From NCBI RefSeq assembly GCF_000620145.1, contig NZ_KK211081.1, positions 372,028 through 436,027 on the forward strand: a stretch of DNA of 64,000 nt, in the 5' to 3' direction. Numbering within the stretch: the stretch's first letter is position 1; each line of letters starts with the position of its first letter. The translations under genes were made by a program, and so were the position numbers. Source of the DNA: Deefgea rivuli DSM 18356. Its GTDB lineage: Bacteria > Pseudomonadota > Gammaproteobacteria > Burkholderiales > Chitinibacteraceae. Positions 1-8,448 of the stretch are shown one piece after another. Under the pieces are notes generated by a model. That model did not search any database. It was not told where the DNA came from and saw only the letters and a list, made by a program, of their open reading frames with translations.

Positions 1-1
1 T

Positions 2-77
2 GCGGGATTAGCTCAGTTGGTAGAGCGATACCTTGCCAAGGTATAGGTCGAGAGTTCGAGTCTCTTATCCCGCTCCA
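2..77 (+). tRNA. tRNA-Gly (GCC)
   Basis: Complete cloverleaf. The acceptor arms are GCGGGAT (2-8) and ATCCCGC (67-73), followed by discriminator T and an encoded CCA (75-77). The anticodon loop reads TTGCCAA, giving GCC. First of three clustered tRNA genes. Confidence 0.97.
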
Positions 78-122
78 AATATTGAATCATGAAGCCATTT
101 TTCATGAATCAGCAAGGCCCCT

Positions 123-196
123 GGCGGGGTAGCAAAATGGTTATGCCGCGGCCTGCAAAGCCGTTTACGCCGGTTCGATTCCGACCCCCGCCTCCA
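123..196 (+). tRNA. tRNA-Cys (GCA)
   Basis: The acceptor arms GGCGGGG (123-129) and CCCCGCC (186-192) pair, followed by T and CCA. The anticodon loop CTGCAAA gives GCA, and the T-arm has GGTTCGATTCC. It lies 45 bp after tRNA-Gly and is probably co-transcribed with it. Confidence 0.97.
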
Positions 197-253
197 TATC
201 AAAAGTTCGCAAGTTCGGACTTTTAAAAAAATGCTGCAGCAGCAATGCCCAGC

Positions 254-338
254 GCTCGGATGGTGAAATTGGTAGACACAAGGGACTTAAAATCCCTCGC
301 CGCAAGGTGTGCGGGTTCAAGTCCCGCTCCGAGCACCA
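254..338 (+). tRNA. tRNA-Leu (TAA)
   Basis: The acceptor arms GCTCGGA (254-260) and TCCGAGC (328-334) pair, followed by A and CCA. The long variable arm is typical of tRNA-Leu, and the anticodon loop ACTTAAAAT gives TAA. Last of the cluster, just before a terminator. Confidence 0.97.
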
Positions 339-370
339 AACCCAAGTTCAGCTTAACACTGAACCTACAA

Positions 371-404
371 ACCCCAGTCAAGCAATTGCTTCTGGGGTTT
401 TTTG
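371..404 (+). terminator. Rho-independent terminator of the tRNA cluster
   Basis: The arms ACCCCAG (371-377) and CTGGGGT (392-398) are followed by a run of T. It ends the Gly-Cys-Leu tRNA transcript. Confidence 0.85.
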
Positions 405-529
405 TTTGTATTGCATTTTAAAATCAAACTCTTAGGGTATTGATCTGTAGGCATTACATGATGGTTGCCACAATGAAATACCCATCAGCAACATTGAAAA
501 ACACGCGCTTGCATCACAAGGACAGAACC

Positions 530-2437
530 ATGAGCACGATACAAACAGCCCGCGTTTTGTCCATCATCCCGCCGATGACGCAGCTCAACACACCCTACCC
601 ATCAACGGCCTACTTGACTGGCTTTTTACGCTCGCAAAATATTGAGGCGCAGCAAGCGGATCTGGCGCTGGCTTTGATGCTGAAACTGTTTTCCAAAGAC
701 GGCTTGCTCGACGTTCGCAAAAAAGTCGACAAAATCCCGCCGAAAAAACGCACGCCGCAAGTGGCGCTGTTTGATGCGACGTTTGATCGCTACTTGACGA
801 CGATCACGCCGACGATTGCCTTCTTGCAAGGCCGCGATTCAACCATCGGCCATCGCATTTGCAGCCGCAATTTTCTGCCCGAGGGCGAGCGCTTTGCGCC
901 GCTGGATGCATATGTCGATGACGATGGTGGCGATCCACTGGCATGGGCGTTTGGCGCGCTCGGCATGCAAGACCGCGCGCGGCATTTGGGCACGCTGTAT
1001 TTGAACGACATCGCCGATGTATTGCGCGATGCGGTCGATTCGCGCTTTGAATTTGTGCGCTACGCCGAATCCTTGGCAATGTCGCAACCGACGTTTGATC
1101 CACTCGCCCGCGCACTCGCTGCACCGACGACCTTGGTCGATGATTATCTGGCCGAACTCACGCTCGCCTCGGTCACACAGCACCAGCCTAATATCGTGTT
1201 GCTGTCTGTGCCTTTCCCCGGCGCGGTATATGCCGCTTTCCGAATTGCACAAACGATCAGAAAGCAATACCCCGATATGGTCATCGCGCTCGGTGGCGGT
1301 TTTGCCAATACCGAACTGCGCGAGCTCAAAGAGCCGCGTGTATTTGATTTCTTTGATTACGTGATGCTCGATGCAGGTGAACGCCCGCTGCTTGCGCTGC
1401 TCGACCACCTCAAAGGCAAGCGCTCGCAACAACGTTTGGTGCGCACTTTCATACGTGTCGACGGCGCGGTGAAGTACATTAATTTCGTCGAACCTGAAGT
1501 GCCGTTTGGCGAAGTCGGCACGCCGACGTGGGATGGCTTGCCGCTGGATCGCTACTTATCCTTGCTCGATATGCTGAACCCAATGCACCGACTCTGGTCG
1601 GATGGGCGCTGGAACAAGCTCACCGTCGCGCACGGCTGTTATTGGAAAAAATGTAGTTTCTGCGATATTACGCTCGATTATATTTCGCGCTATGAAACCA
1701 CCACCGCCGAAGTCTTGGTCGACCGTATCGAAGCGATTATTGCCGAGACGGGGCAAACGGGTTTTCACTTTGTCGACGAAGCCGCGCCGCCAAAAGCACT
1801 GAAAGCGCTAGCCGAAGAACTCATTCGCCGCAATATCTCGATTTCTTGGTGGGGCAATATCCGCTTTGAAAAAACCTTCAGCCCTGATTTATGCCGATTA
1901 CTCGCCGAGAGCGGCTGCATCGCGATTTCGGGCGGACTGGAAGTCGCTTCCGATCGCTTACTCACACTCATGAAAAAAGGCGTTTCGGTCGAGCAAGTCG
2001 CCAAAGTGACGCAAAGCTTTACCGAAGCCGGCGTACTGGTTCACGCCTATTTGATGTACGGCTTCCCGACGCAAACGGTGCAAGACACCGTCGATGCGCT
2101 CGAATATGTGCGGCAATTGTTTGATAACGGCTGCATTCAATCGGGCTTTTTCCACCGTTTTGCCTGCACCGTGCATTCGCCCGTTGGGCAAAACCCTGAG
2201 GAATTCGGCGTAACGCTCGAAAAACTGCCCGAAATCGGCTTTGCGACCAACGACGTTGGCTTTATTGACCCGACCGGCGTCGATCACGACGAACTCGGCC
2301 AAGCGCTGAATAAAGCGCTGTACAACTATATGCACGGCATTGGTCTGGACGACGATGTGCGCGTGTGGTTTAGCGGTAAAGTGCCGCGAACTACGATTGC
2401 GAAGCACAAACTGGCGAAGGCTTTACAGCAATATTGA
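530..2437 (+). CDS. B12-binding-domain radical SAM protein
   Basis: A 635-residue radical SAM enzyme. The N-terminal ~300 residues look like a cobalamin-binding (Rossmann) domain, with a glycine-rich segment ALGGGFANTE. The [4Fe-4S] cluster motif is Cys370, Cys375 and Cys378 (CYWKKCSFC), a CX4CX2C spacing instead of the usual CX3CX2C; similar W-x-K-C-x-F-C motifs are known in RiPP-maturation-type radical SAM proteins. The later SGGLEVAS and YLMYGFP segments fit the SAM-binding barrel. The ATG at 530 is chosen because AAGGACAG precedes it; the frame stays open back to 440, but that part does not look coding. The substrate is unknown and no precursor peptide gene is visible nearby. Confidence 0.85.
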   Translation: MSTIQTARVLSIIPPMTQLNTPYPSTAYLTGFLRSQNIEAQQADLALALMLKLFSKDGLLDVRKKVDKIPPKKRTPQVALFDATFDRYLTTITPTIAFLQGRDSTIGHRICSRNFLPEGERFAPLDAYVDDDGGDPLAWAFGALGMQDRARHLGTLYLNDIADVLRDAVDSRFEFVRYAESLAMSQPTFDPLARALAAPTTLVDDYLAELTLASVTQHQPNIVLLSVPFPGAVYAAFRIAQTIRKQYPDMVIALGGGFANTELRELKEPRVFDFFDYVMLDAGERPLLALLDHLKGKRSQQRLVRTFIRVDGAVKYINFVEPEVPFGEVGTPTWDGLPLDRYLSLLDMLNPMHRLWSDGRWNKLTVAHGCYWKKCSFCDITLDYISRYETTTAEVLVDRIEAIIAETGQTGFHFVDEAAPPKALKALAEELIRRNISISWWGNIRFEKTFSPDLCRLLAESGCIAISGGLEVASDRLLTLMKKGVSVEQVAKVTQSFTEAGVLVHAYLMYGFPTQTVQDTVDALEYVRQLFDNGCIQSGFFHRFACTVHSPVGQNPEEFGVTLEKLPEIGFATNDVGFIDPTGVDHDELGQALNKALYNYMHGIGLDDDVRVWFSGKVPRTTIAKHKLAKALQQY

Positions 2438-2800
2438 TTGACCATAAAGCGGCGCCATCGACAACAAGGCCGAGCGCCGCTCTTGCACCACACCCAACCC
2501 AAGACCCACAGCAAAATCTCACCTCAAAATCCCTACTCTACAAAAAATCCAAAAAAGGATGAAATCTCTCTTAAGCAGGATTTTTTCCTTTTCATTCCAA
2601 GCAATACTCAATGTGAATATCAGGCAAATCCAAGTGAGTCGCCACGACAATACCCATTTGGAATATTAATATGTGCTGATTTTGCCGACAGCAACAACTT
2701 TCATTGGCGAAGCCGCAGCAAGGCTTCTAAACTTGATTTCGATTGGGTGCTCCAGCACCCCAACGTTCGATGTTACCGACCAGCAAGAGGGAGAATAAGA
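2438..2800 (+). other. 363-bp untranslated stretch upstream of the GH20 gene, with two hairpins
   Basis: The frame is open but its translation is basic and low-complexity, with no domain, so I read it as leader or intergenic DNA. Two compact hairpins lie near its end: GAAGCC/GGCTTC with a 7-nt loop (2709-2727) and GGGTGC-TCCA-GCACCC (about 2744-2759). No T-run follows either, so they are not obvious terminators. They may structure the mRNA leader of the hexosaminidase gene. Confidence 0.4.
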
Positions 2801-5347
2801 ATGACTCAGCCATCAGGCAGCCACCTACAACTGAAATGGTCTTGCACGACCAATGCGCATAACGGCGATAATTTTTTGGCCGAATTGAGCTTAACGAATT
2901 TATCGGATCAGCCACTCCCTGCTCAAGGTTGGGCACTGTATTTCAATACCTGCCGCAAAATCAAACCTGAAACCGTCGGCGGCAATGTCGATGTCACTCA
3001 TGTGAATGGCGACTTTTGGCGATTAGCACCGAAAGCCAATTTTGGCGTCGTTGCGCCGGGCGAAACCCGCACTTTTGCTTATGAAGGCTTGTTCTGGGTG
3101 ATTGCAGAAACCGACGCACCATTGGGTTTTTACATCGTTTACAACGACGGCCAAGCCGATGCGCATTTTGAAACGATTGGCGATCCTGAAATCGCACCGT
3201 TTATCAGCGAAGCACAGCGCAATCGCAATGCCAACGATCAAGTGCCACTGAGCAGCCCAGCACTCACTTTCGAGCACAATAAAGACCTGACCTTATTGCC
3301 TGCCGAGCAAGTTGGCAAAATCACGCCAACGCCGATTTCTAGCGAGTGGTTGAACGGTCAATTTGTCATCAACAAAGACACGCTCATCGTTCACTCCAGC
3401 GATTTGGCCGCCGAAGCTGCCTTTTTGCGTGCCGCTGTGCATGATTTAAGCCACGTGTATTTGCAACGCGCTGCGACTCGCCCTGCTGGCCGCCAAGCGA
3501 TTATTTTGCAAATTGGCCAAGTCGCAGTCAGCGACACACTCGCACCGAACGAAGCCTACTCACTCAATATCAGCGTCAATGAAATCGTCATTACTGGCGC
3601 CAGCGCGCACGGCGTATTTAATGCGCTGCAAAGCTTGCGCCAATTGATGCCTGTTGCCGCCTTCCTGAACCCACAAAGCACCTTGGCCGTGCCTTGCGGC
3701 AAAGTGATCGACGCGCCGCGCTTTGCGTATCGCGGTATGCATTTGGATGTGGGCCGCAACTTTAGCAGCAAAGAAAGCGTGCTACGTCTACTAGACTGCA
3801 TGGCGCTCTACAAACTCAATCAATTTCATTTCCACGTGACTGATGATGAAGGCTGGCGTTTAGAAATCCCTAGCCTGCCAGAATTGACTGAAATCGGTAG
3901 CAAACGCGGCTTTACGCAAACTGAAACCGACAATCTGGTACCGTGCTTTGGCTCGGGCGGCGACGTCAGCAATCCCGCTGGAACGGGTTTTTACAGCAAA
4001 GCTGACTTTATCGAAATCCTGAAATTCGCCACTGCGCGTCATATCGAAGTCGTGCCAGAAATCGACGTACCGGGCCATGCTCGCGCCGCGATCAAAGCGA
4101 TGAATGTTCGCTACACGCGTTTGATGGCACAAGGTCGCGAGGCTGAAGCCAAGCAATATTTGCTCTGCGATTTTGATGATGCCTCACTCTACGAATCTGT
4201 TCAGTTGTGGCACGACAATGTGATCTGCATTGGCCAAGAGTCTTGCTACAACTTTATTGAAACCGTGCTGCACGACGTTAAAGCGATGTTCGATGAAGCC
4301 GGCGCACCGTTCACCACGATGCACACCGGTGGCGATGAAGTGCCGCACGGGGCATGGGAAAAATCACCCGTCTGCCAAGCCTTTATGCAAGCACAAGGCA
4401 TGACGACGATTCTTGAATTGCAAAACTACTTCCTCGCCCGCTACCGCGACTTATTGAAAAAATACGGCTTGGTGTTTGGCGGCTGGGAAGAAATCGCACT
4501 GGTCAAAAAAGAAGTCAACGGCGCGCACACGCACGGCCCGAACCCAGAATTCGTCAACGCCAACTTCCGCCCTTATGTGTGGAATAACGTCTGGGGCTGG
4601 GGTCAAGAAGACTTCGCTTATCAACTGGCCAACGCTGGCTACAAAACCGTGTTGTCAAATGTAACGAATCTGTACTTTGATTTAGCCTACGCCAAAGATC
4701 CAGCCGAGCCAGGCTACTACTGGGGCGGCTTTATCGAAACGCGCGGCGCGTATGAATTCTGCCCGCTCGATATCTTCACGACAGCGACGGTTAACTTGAT
4801 GGGTCATCCACTCGATCAAGACAATATCGCCAGTAAAGTGCGTTTAACTGCGGAGGGCACCAAAAACATTATCGGTATCCAAGGCCAATTGTGGGCAGAA
4901 AATATCCGCGACCAAGGCCGCCTCGAATACCTCGCGATGCCACGGATTATTGCACTGGCCGAACGTGCTTGGGCCGTTGATCCAAAATGGACGTTTATCG
5001 CCGATGTAGCCACTCGCCAAGCGAAAATGGACAGCGATTGGAATGAGTTTGCCAACCGCCTCGGCCAACGCGAATTAGCACGCTTGGATGGCTTCTTGGA
5101 TGGCTACGGCTACCGCATCCCACTACCAGGCGCGAAAGTCGAAGGCGGCAAGTTGCTCGCCAACGTTTCAGCACCGGGCTTGGCGATTCGTTACACCGTC
5201 GACGGCAGCGAACCAACGGCCAATTCAGCGCTCTACACTGGCGCGCTGGATTACCAAGCGATACGCCAACACGCCAATTTTGGCGGCGTGAAATTGGCGA
5301 CGTTTAGCAGCAGCAATCGCAAGAGCGTGACCATCACCGTGAACTAA
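2801..5347 (+). CDS. Family 20 beta-N-acetylhexosaminidase (chitobiase-type)
   Basis: An 848-residue GH20 enzyme that releases GlcNAc from chitobiose and chito-oligosaccharides. Domain order: N-terminal carbohydrate-binding chitobiase domain (about 1-150), GH20 domain 2 (about 160-300), GH20 catalytic barrel from FAYRGMHLDVGRNF (about 307) to about 760, and a C-terminal chitobiase-type beta domain (RYTVDGSEPT). The catalytic pair is Asp512-Glu513 in HTGGDEVPHGAW. The length is close to that of Serratia chitobiase. The ATG at 2801 follows GAGGGAGAATAAGA. The N-terminus MTQPSGSHLQLKWSC is not a signal peptide, so the enzyme is predicted to be cytoplasmic, unlike the periplasmic chitobiases. It has its own terminator. 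Confidence 0.93.
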   Translation: MTQPSGSHLQLKWSCTTNAHNGDNFLAELSLTNLSDQPLPAQGWALYFNTCRKIKPETVGGNVDVTHVNGDFWRLAPKANFGVVAPGETRTFAYEGLFWVIAETDAPLGFYIVYNDGQADAHFETIGDPEIAPFISEAQRNRNANDQVPLSSPALTFEHNKDLTLLPAEQVGKITPTPISSEWLNGQFVINKDTLIVHSSDLAAEAAFLRAAVHDLSHVYLQRAATRPAGRQAIILQIGQVAVSDTLAPNEAYSLNISVNEIVITGASAHGVFNALQSLRQLMPVAAFLNPQSTLAVPCGKVIDAPRFAYRGMHLDVGRNFSSKESVLRLLDCMALYKLNQFHFHVTDDEGWRLEIPSLPELTEIGSKRGFTQTETDNLVPCFGSGGDVSNPAGTGFYSKADFIEILKFATARHIEVVPEIDVPGHARAAIKAMNVRYTRLMAQGREAEAKQYLLCDFDDASLYESVQLWHDNVICIGQESCYNFIETVLHDVKAMFDEAGAPFTTMHTGGDEVPHGAWEKSPVCQAFMQAQGMTTILELQNYFLARYRDLLKKYGLVFGGWEEIALVKKEVNGAHTHGPNPEFVNANFRPYVWNNVWGWGQEDFAYQLANAGYKTVLSNVTNLYFDLAYAKDPAEPGYYWGGFIETRGAYEFCPLDIFTTATVNLMGHPLDQDNIASKVRLTAEGTKNIIGIQGQLWAENIRDQGRLEYLAMPRIIALAERAWAVDPKWTFIADVATRQAKMDSDWNEFANRLGQRELARLDGFLDGYGYRIPLPGAKVEGGKLLANVSAPGLAIRYTVDGSEPTANSALYTGALDYQAIRQHANFGGVKLATFSSSNRKSVTITVN

Positions 5348-5361
5348 AACGAATCAACAGC

Positions 5362-5393
5362 AAAAAGCCCCGCATACTCTGCGGGGCTTTTTT
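5362..5393 (+). terminator. Terminator after the hexosaminidase gene
   Basis: The arms AGCCCCGC and GCGGGGCT with a 7-nt loop are followed by TTTTTT. Confidence 0.9.
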
Positions 5394-5446
5394 ATATTTG
5401 GGTATATTGCTGTAGGTCTTACTAAATAAGATCTACATCTAAATAC

Positions 5447-5944
5447 TTATGCAGAAAAATACAATTCAATCTCAACGTTCTCTGCCGAATACTGGATTTG
5501 CGCCAGCAATACCGCATCGACAAAATTCGCAAAACGACGCAATACAATCGAATTGGCCAAAGCGGGTCCCATTTCTGAGCGGAACTCAGTCACGTACTGC
5601 AAAGCGCCCACATGATCGCTTTCCAATTCATCTTCGTGATCGCTGATAATTCCTTTTACTTTTTTGCGAATATCCTTCACTTCCTTAAATAAATCGCTCG
5701 AAATTTCGCACAATTCAGCAAACTGAATCGCCACATCAATTTTGCTACCAGGAACAAAAAAGCGTGACAGCGTTTTCGATGATTTCAGCAGCAATTCCAG
5801 CTCCAGATCATCAACAGTTAAATCCATTGGAAAATACTCACCCACCGCTTTCAGCGCCTGGCGAATACCATCACTGGATTTCAAAGCCTCTGGCAAACGA
5901 TTACTGGCGCGTGCGCCCACTTTATAACGAACAGTATTACTCAT
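5447..5944 (-). CDS. Conserved-looking hypothetical protein
   Basis: 165 residues, acidic and largely helical in appearance, with no signal peptide or membrane segment. I recognise no family. The start is supported by AGGGGA about 6 nt upstream of the ATG. It is a single-gene unit on the minus strand, facing the hexosaminidase terminator. Confidence 0.7.
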   Translation of the reverse strand: MSNTVRYKVGARASNRLPEALKSSDGIRQALKAVGEYFPMDLTVDDLELELLLKSSKTLSRFFVPGSKIDVAIQFAELCEISSDLFKEVKDIRKKVKGIISDHEDELESDHVGALQYVTEFRSEMGPALANSIVLRRFANFVDAVLLAQIQYSAENVEIELYFSA

Positions 5945-6209
5945 CTAAATCCCCTATCTTGAAATTGCATTCCCGTGCAGAAATTGTATGGCAAAGCGTA
6001 GAAACCGCAGGCAGTACAGGATGAGTACGACTTGGGACACTACGCTGCAAGAAAACTTTTGCTTGTCTGTGCCGCAAGTGTATCCCAACAGTGTGACGCC
6101 GCTTTTAATAAGCATCAAGCAAGAACGACAATCCAACACACTACCCGACGCAGCCCGAACTCCGCAACGCAAAAACGCCGTAAAAATGAAAAAAATTTGC
6201 CACAAAGGC

Positions 6210-6238
6210 TAGACAAGGCCGAGCAGTCTAGTTAGAAT
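6210..6238 (+). promoter_or_regulatory. Probable sigma-70 promoter of tRNA-Leu(GAG)
   Basis: TAGACA (6210-6215), a 17-bp spacer and TAGAAT (6233-6238), about 60 bp before the tRNA. CTAGAC/GTCTAG arms flank the spacer. The rest of the 357-bp gap 5945-6301 holds no convincing gene. Confidence 0.65.
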
Positions 6239-6301
6239 GCGCTTCCTCACTGATTTGTGAGCTGAACTTTTAACCAAGAACAGCTCATTTCAGTATGTAG
6301 T

Positions 6302-6388
6302 GCGCGATTGGTGGAATTGGTAGACACGCAGCGTTGAGGTCGCTGTGCCTTTACGGGCGTGCGAGTTCGAGTCTCGTGTTGCGCACCA
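6302..6388 (+). tRNA. tRNA-Leu (GAG), prophage integration target
   Basis: Acceptor GCGCGAT (6302-6308) pairs with GTTGCGC (6378-6384) with two G-T wobbles, followed by discriminator A and CCA (6386-6388). The anticodon loop TTGAGGT gives GAG. The 3' end from 6375 is the attL core, so the prophage reconstitutes the tRNA and the gene remains functional. Confidence 0.95.
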
Positions 6389-6391
6389 CAA
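6375..6391 (+). repeat. attL core (17 bp)
   Basis: CGTGTTGCGCACCACAA, the 3' end of tRNA-Leu(GAG) plus 3 bp, is repeated exactly at 45029-45045. The flanking bases differ on both sides. Confidence 0.9.
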
Positions 6392-6414
6392 GTATTTTGC
6401 AGGAAACAGAGAAT

Positions 6415-6459
6415 AGCCCCTAAAGCCACGTATTTACTAGGTTTTAGGGGCTTTTTTTA
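6415..6459 (+). terminator. Terminator just inside the prophage, after the tRNA
   Basis: The arms AGCCCCTAAA (6415-6424) and TTTAGGGGCT are followed by TTTTTT. It replaces the native tRNA terminator, which now lies beyond attR at 45053. Confidence 0.85.
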
Positions 6460-6534
6460 TTTCTGCTACACCACAACAAACCCCACAAAATACATAAAAC
6501 CCACACCGCACTGTCCCCGTTTTGTCTCTTTCAG

Positions 6535-6564
6535 TGTCACTACTCTGTCACTGCTTGCTATACT
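6535..6564 (+). promoter_or_regulatory. Candidate integrase promoter with two TGTCAC half-sites
   Basis: TGTCAC occurs at 6535-6540 and 6546-6551, 11 bp apart (one helical turn), just before TATACT (6559-6564). The same half-site makes up the operator-like palindrome at 7871-7885 before the Arc-like gene. The -35 is weak. Confidence 0.45.
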
Positions 6565-6597
6565 TCGAAAAAATCCCATCCTCATGGAGCGCGAACT

Positions 6598-7596
6598 ATG
6601 GCAACGATAACAAAACGTGAATCTGGCAAGTGGCAAGCCAAAATCCGCATCAACGGCAATACCAGATCCGCCACATTTCGCACCAAGGGCGAAGCTACCA
6701 GCTGGGCCAGCTCACTTGAAACCGAAATTTCCGCAGTGCGATCGGGCAGCACACCCAATCGAACAGTCGGCGAAATGCTAGAAAAATACATTATAGAAGA
6801 ATTGCCGAAGAAGCGCGGCGAACGCCAAGACACGCTACGTATGCGCCGAATCCAGCGCGACGAACTACTAGCAGACGTTTCACTGCGAGTCATCGCCCCA
6901 TCCGATATCGCCGAATGGCGCGATCGACGCCTTGCGAAAGTCTCATCGGCCAGCGTATTGCGCGAGCTATCCACTTTAAGCCACGCATTTACGATCGCGA
7001 TGAAGGAATGGGGATGGATCAGGCTCAATCCATGCCATGCGATCAACAAACCTGACTCATCACCGCCACGCACCCGTAGATACGCACAGGACGAGATTGA
7101 CCGGCTATTACTAGCCTGTGGCTACGACCACAACGAAAAACCGATCACAATGCAATCCCGTGTCGGCTCAGCTCTATTATTTGCATTTGAAACAGGCATG
7201 CGCGCGGGCGAAATCGTCGGCATCAAACCAGAACACATCGATCTTACCCGCCGCATCGTACACTTACCGAAAACCAAAAACGGCCACCCCCGTGATGTGC
7301 CGTTATCAAAAGAAGCAATCCGCCTATTGCAGCAACTTGATGGCATTGCCCCACCTAAAGCGGCTGTTTTCTCAATCTCATCCGGATCACTGGATGCGCT
7401 CTTTCGCAAAGCTCGCGACCGAGCAATGATTGAAGGCGTGCGTTTTCACGACAGTCGCGCCGAAGGATTAACCCGCCTAGCAAAAAAACTATCCCCGATG
7501 GAATTAGCAAAAGTCAGCGGCCACCGTGATTTACGCATCTTACTCAACACCTATTACCGAGAAGACCCCGCCTCACTCGTCGATAAATTAGGTTAA
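6598..7596 (+). CDS. int: Tyrosine-recombinase phage integrase
   Basis: A 332-residue integrase that recombines attP with the tRNA-Leu attB site. The N-terminal arm-binding/SAM-like region is residues 1-160. Catalytic residues are visible: Arg202 (TGMRAGE), Lys225/227 (PKTKNG), His284-x-x-Arg287 (FHDSR), His309 (SGHRDLR) and Tyr319/320 (NTYYR). The start ATG follows GGAGCGCGAACT. It lies 206 bp from attL and reads away from it. No excisionase is adjacent; the HTH protein at 39816 is one candidate. Confidence 0.96.
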   Translation: MATITKRESGKWQAKIRINGNTRSATFRTKGEATSWASSLETEISAVRSGSTPNRTVGEMLEKYIIEELPKKRGERQDTLRMRRIQRDELLADVSLRVIAPSDIAEWRDRRLAKVSSASVLRELSTLSHAFTIAMKEWGWIRLNPCHAINKPDSSPPRTRRYAQDEIDRLLLACGYDHNEKPITMQSRVGSALLFAFETGMRAGEIVGIKPEHIDLTRRIVHLPKTKNGHPRDVPLSKEAIRLLQQLDGIAPPKAAVFSISSGSLDALFRKARDRAMIEGVRFHDSRAEGLTRLAKKLSPMELAKVSGHRDLRILLNTYYREDPASLVDKLG

Positions 7597-7599
7597 AAA

Positions 7600-7628
7600 T
7601 AAGCCCGCATCTGCGGGCTTTCATTTTT
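7600..7628 (+). terminator. Terminator after int
   Basis: AAGCCCGC-ATCT-GCGGGCTT hairpin (7601-7620) followed by a T-rich tail. Confidence 0.85.
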
Positions 7629-7863
7629 ATAGATCATCAAACCCCTGAGACTGACAGGGTGCAATTCGCAAAAAAACCAACACCCCTCCGACTAAAACCC
7701 CCTCATTTTCATGGACATATGTGTTTTTGATTACTTGTGATTCACGCTCTAAAATGGCAACATCCATGAGTCATTCTTTCCTTTGGCTTTCGAATGGCAC
7801 GAGTAAAGGCGGTTGCAGCCGCTTTTACTCACCCCTATAAACATAAAACTTCTTAATGTTAGC

Positions 7864-7891
7864 TTGCGAAGTGACAAAGTGTCACTATACT
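7864..7891 (+). promoter_or_regulatory. Promoter with embedded palindromic operator for the Arc-like gene
   Basis: TTGCGA (7864-7869), a 16-bp spacer and TATACT (7886-7891). The spacer contains GTGACA-AAG-TGTCAC (7871-7885), a perfect 6-bp inverted repeat placed so that bound protein would block the promoter. This suggests autoregulation by the downstream Arc-like protein. Confidence 0.6.
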
Positions 7892-7921
7892 GAAAAGTTT
7901 ATCCGCGCCAAAATCGGCAGG

Positions 7922-8161
7922 ATGAATGACCTATACCGATCCCAATTTCGCCTGCCTTGGGCGCTTTACGAAGCACTACAAACGCAAGCCACAGAAAACG
8001 GCATCAGCCTCAACGCTGAGCTTGTCCAGCGCCTGCAAGCAAGCCTGTCGCCACAACCTAATATTGATGACATCAGACAAGAGCTAAGCCGCCAGAGCCA
8101 GCAAATTGATCTATTAAGGGAATCAATCAACAGACTCCTGATAAGCATCGAGAAATCCTAA
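7922..8161 (+). CDS. Arc-like ribbon-helix-helix DNA-binding protein
   Basis: 79 residues. Residues 6-40 (RSQFRLPWALYEALQTQA, then NGISLNAELVQRL) match the Arc-type RHH fold, in which RSQFRLP is the DNA-contacting strand. The C-terminal ~35 residues form a Gln/Ile/Leu heptad-like coiled coil. The frame opens at 7856, but the promoter and operator at 7864-7891 lie inside that extension, so the ATG at 7922 is preferred. It sits alone between int and the convergent lysis genes. It probably represses itself and perhaps int; that target set is inferred from shared TGTCAC half-sites. Confidence 0.75.
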   Translation: MNDLYRSQFRLPWALYEALQTQATENGISLNAELVQRLQASLSPQPNIDDIRQELSRQSQQIDLLRESINRLLISIEKS

Positions 8162-8448
8162 CAAACCAAACAATTCAAACGGGCATCGATAAACAACAGC
8201 TTCATTCGACGCCACCCAAAAAAACATCACATTACAAAAAAGTGACAACACCTTAAGCCCAGATTTACGGAGGATCAAGCATTTCCAACCTAGGGTAATC
8301 ACCTACAAGTACCCAAAGGCAAAAAAATTGATTGATCCAACCCACTGCTAAATACCCTTACAGCAACAAAAATCCTAAAACTTAACCCCACACCCAAGCA
8401 AGCTTATAAAAATTGAACCGGCGAAAAAAGGCTCCAAAAAAGCCGAAC

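Noticed and set aside
2438-2800. Open frame continuing upstream of the hexosaminidase start
   Set aside because: It begins right at the preceding stop, encodes basic low-complexity residues and adds no signal peptide; the SD before 2801 is clear.
5449-6235. Several overlapping plus-strand frames before tRNA-Leu(GAG)
   Set aside because: They overlap the better-supported minus-strand gene or run through the tRNA promoter; compositions are not protein-like.
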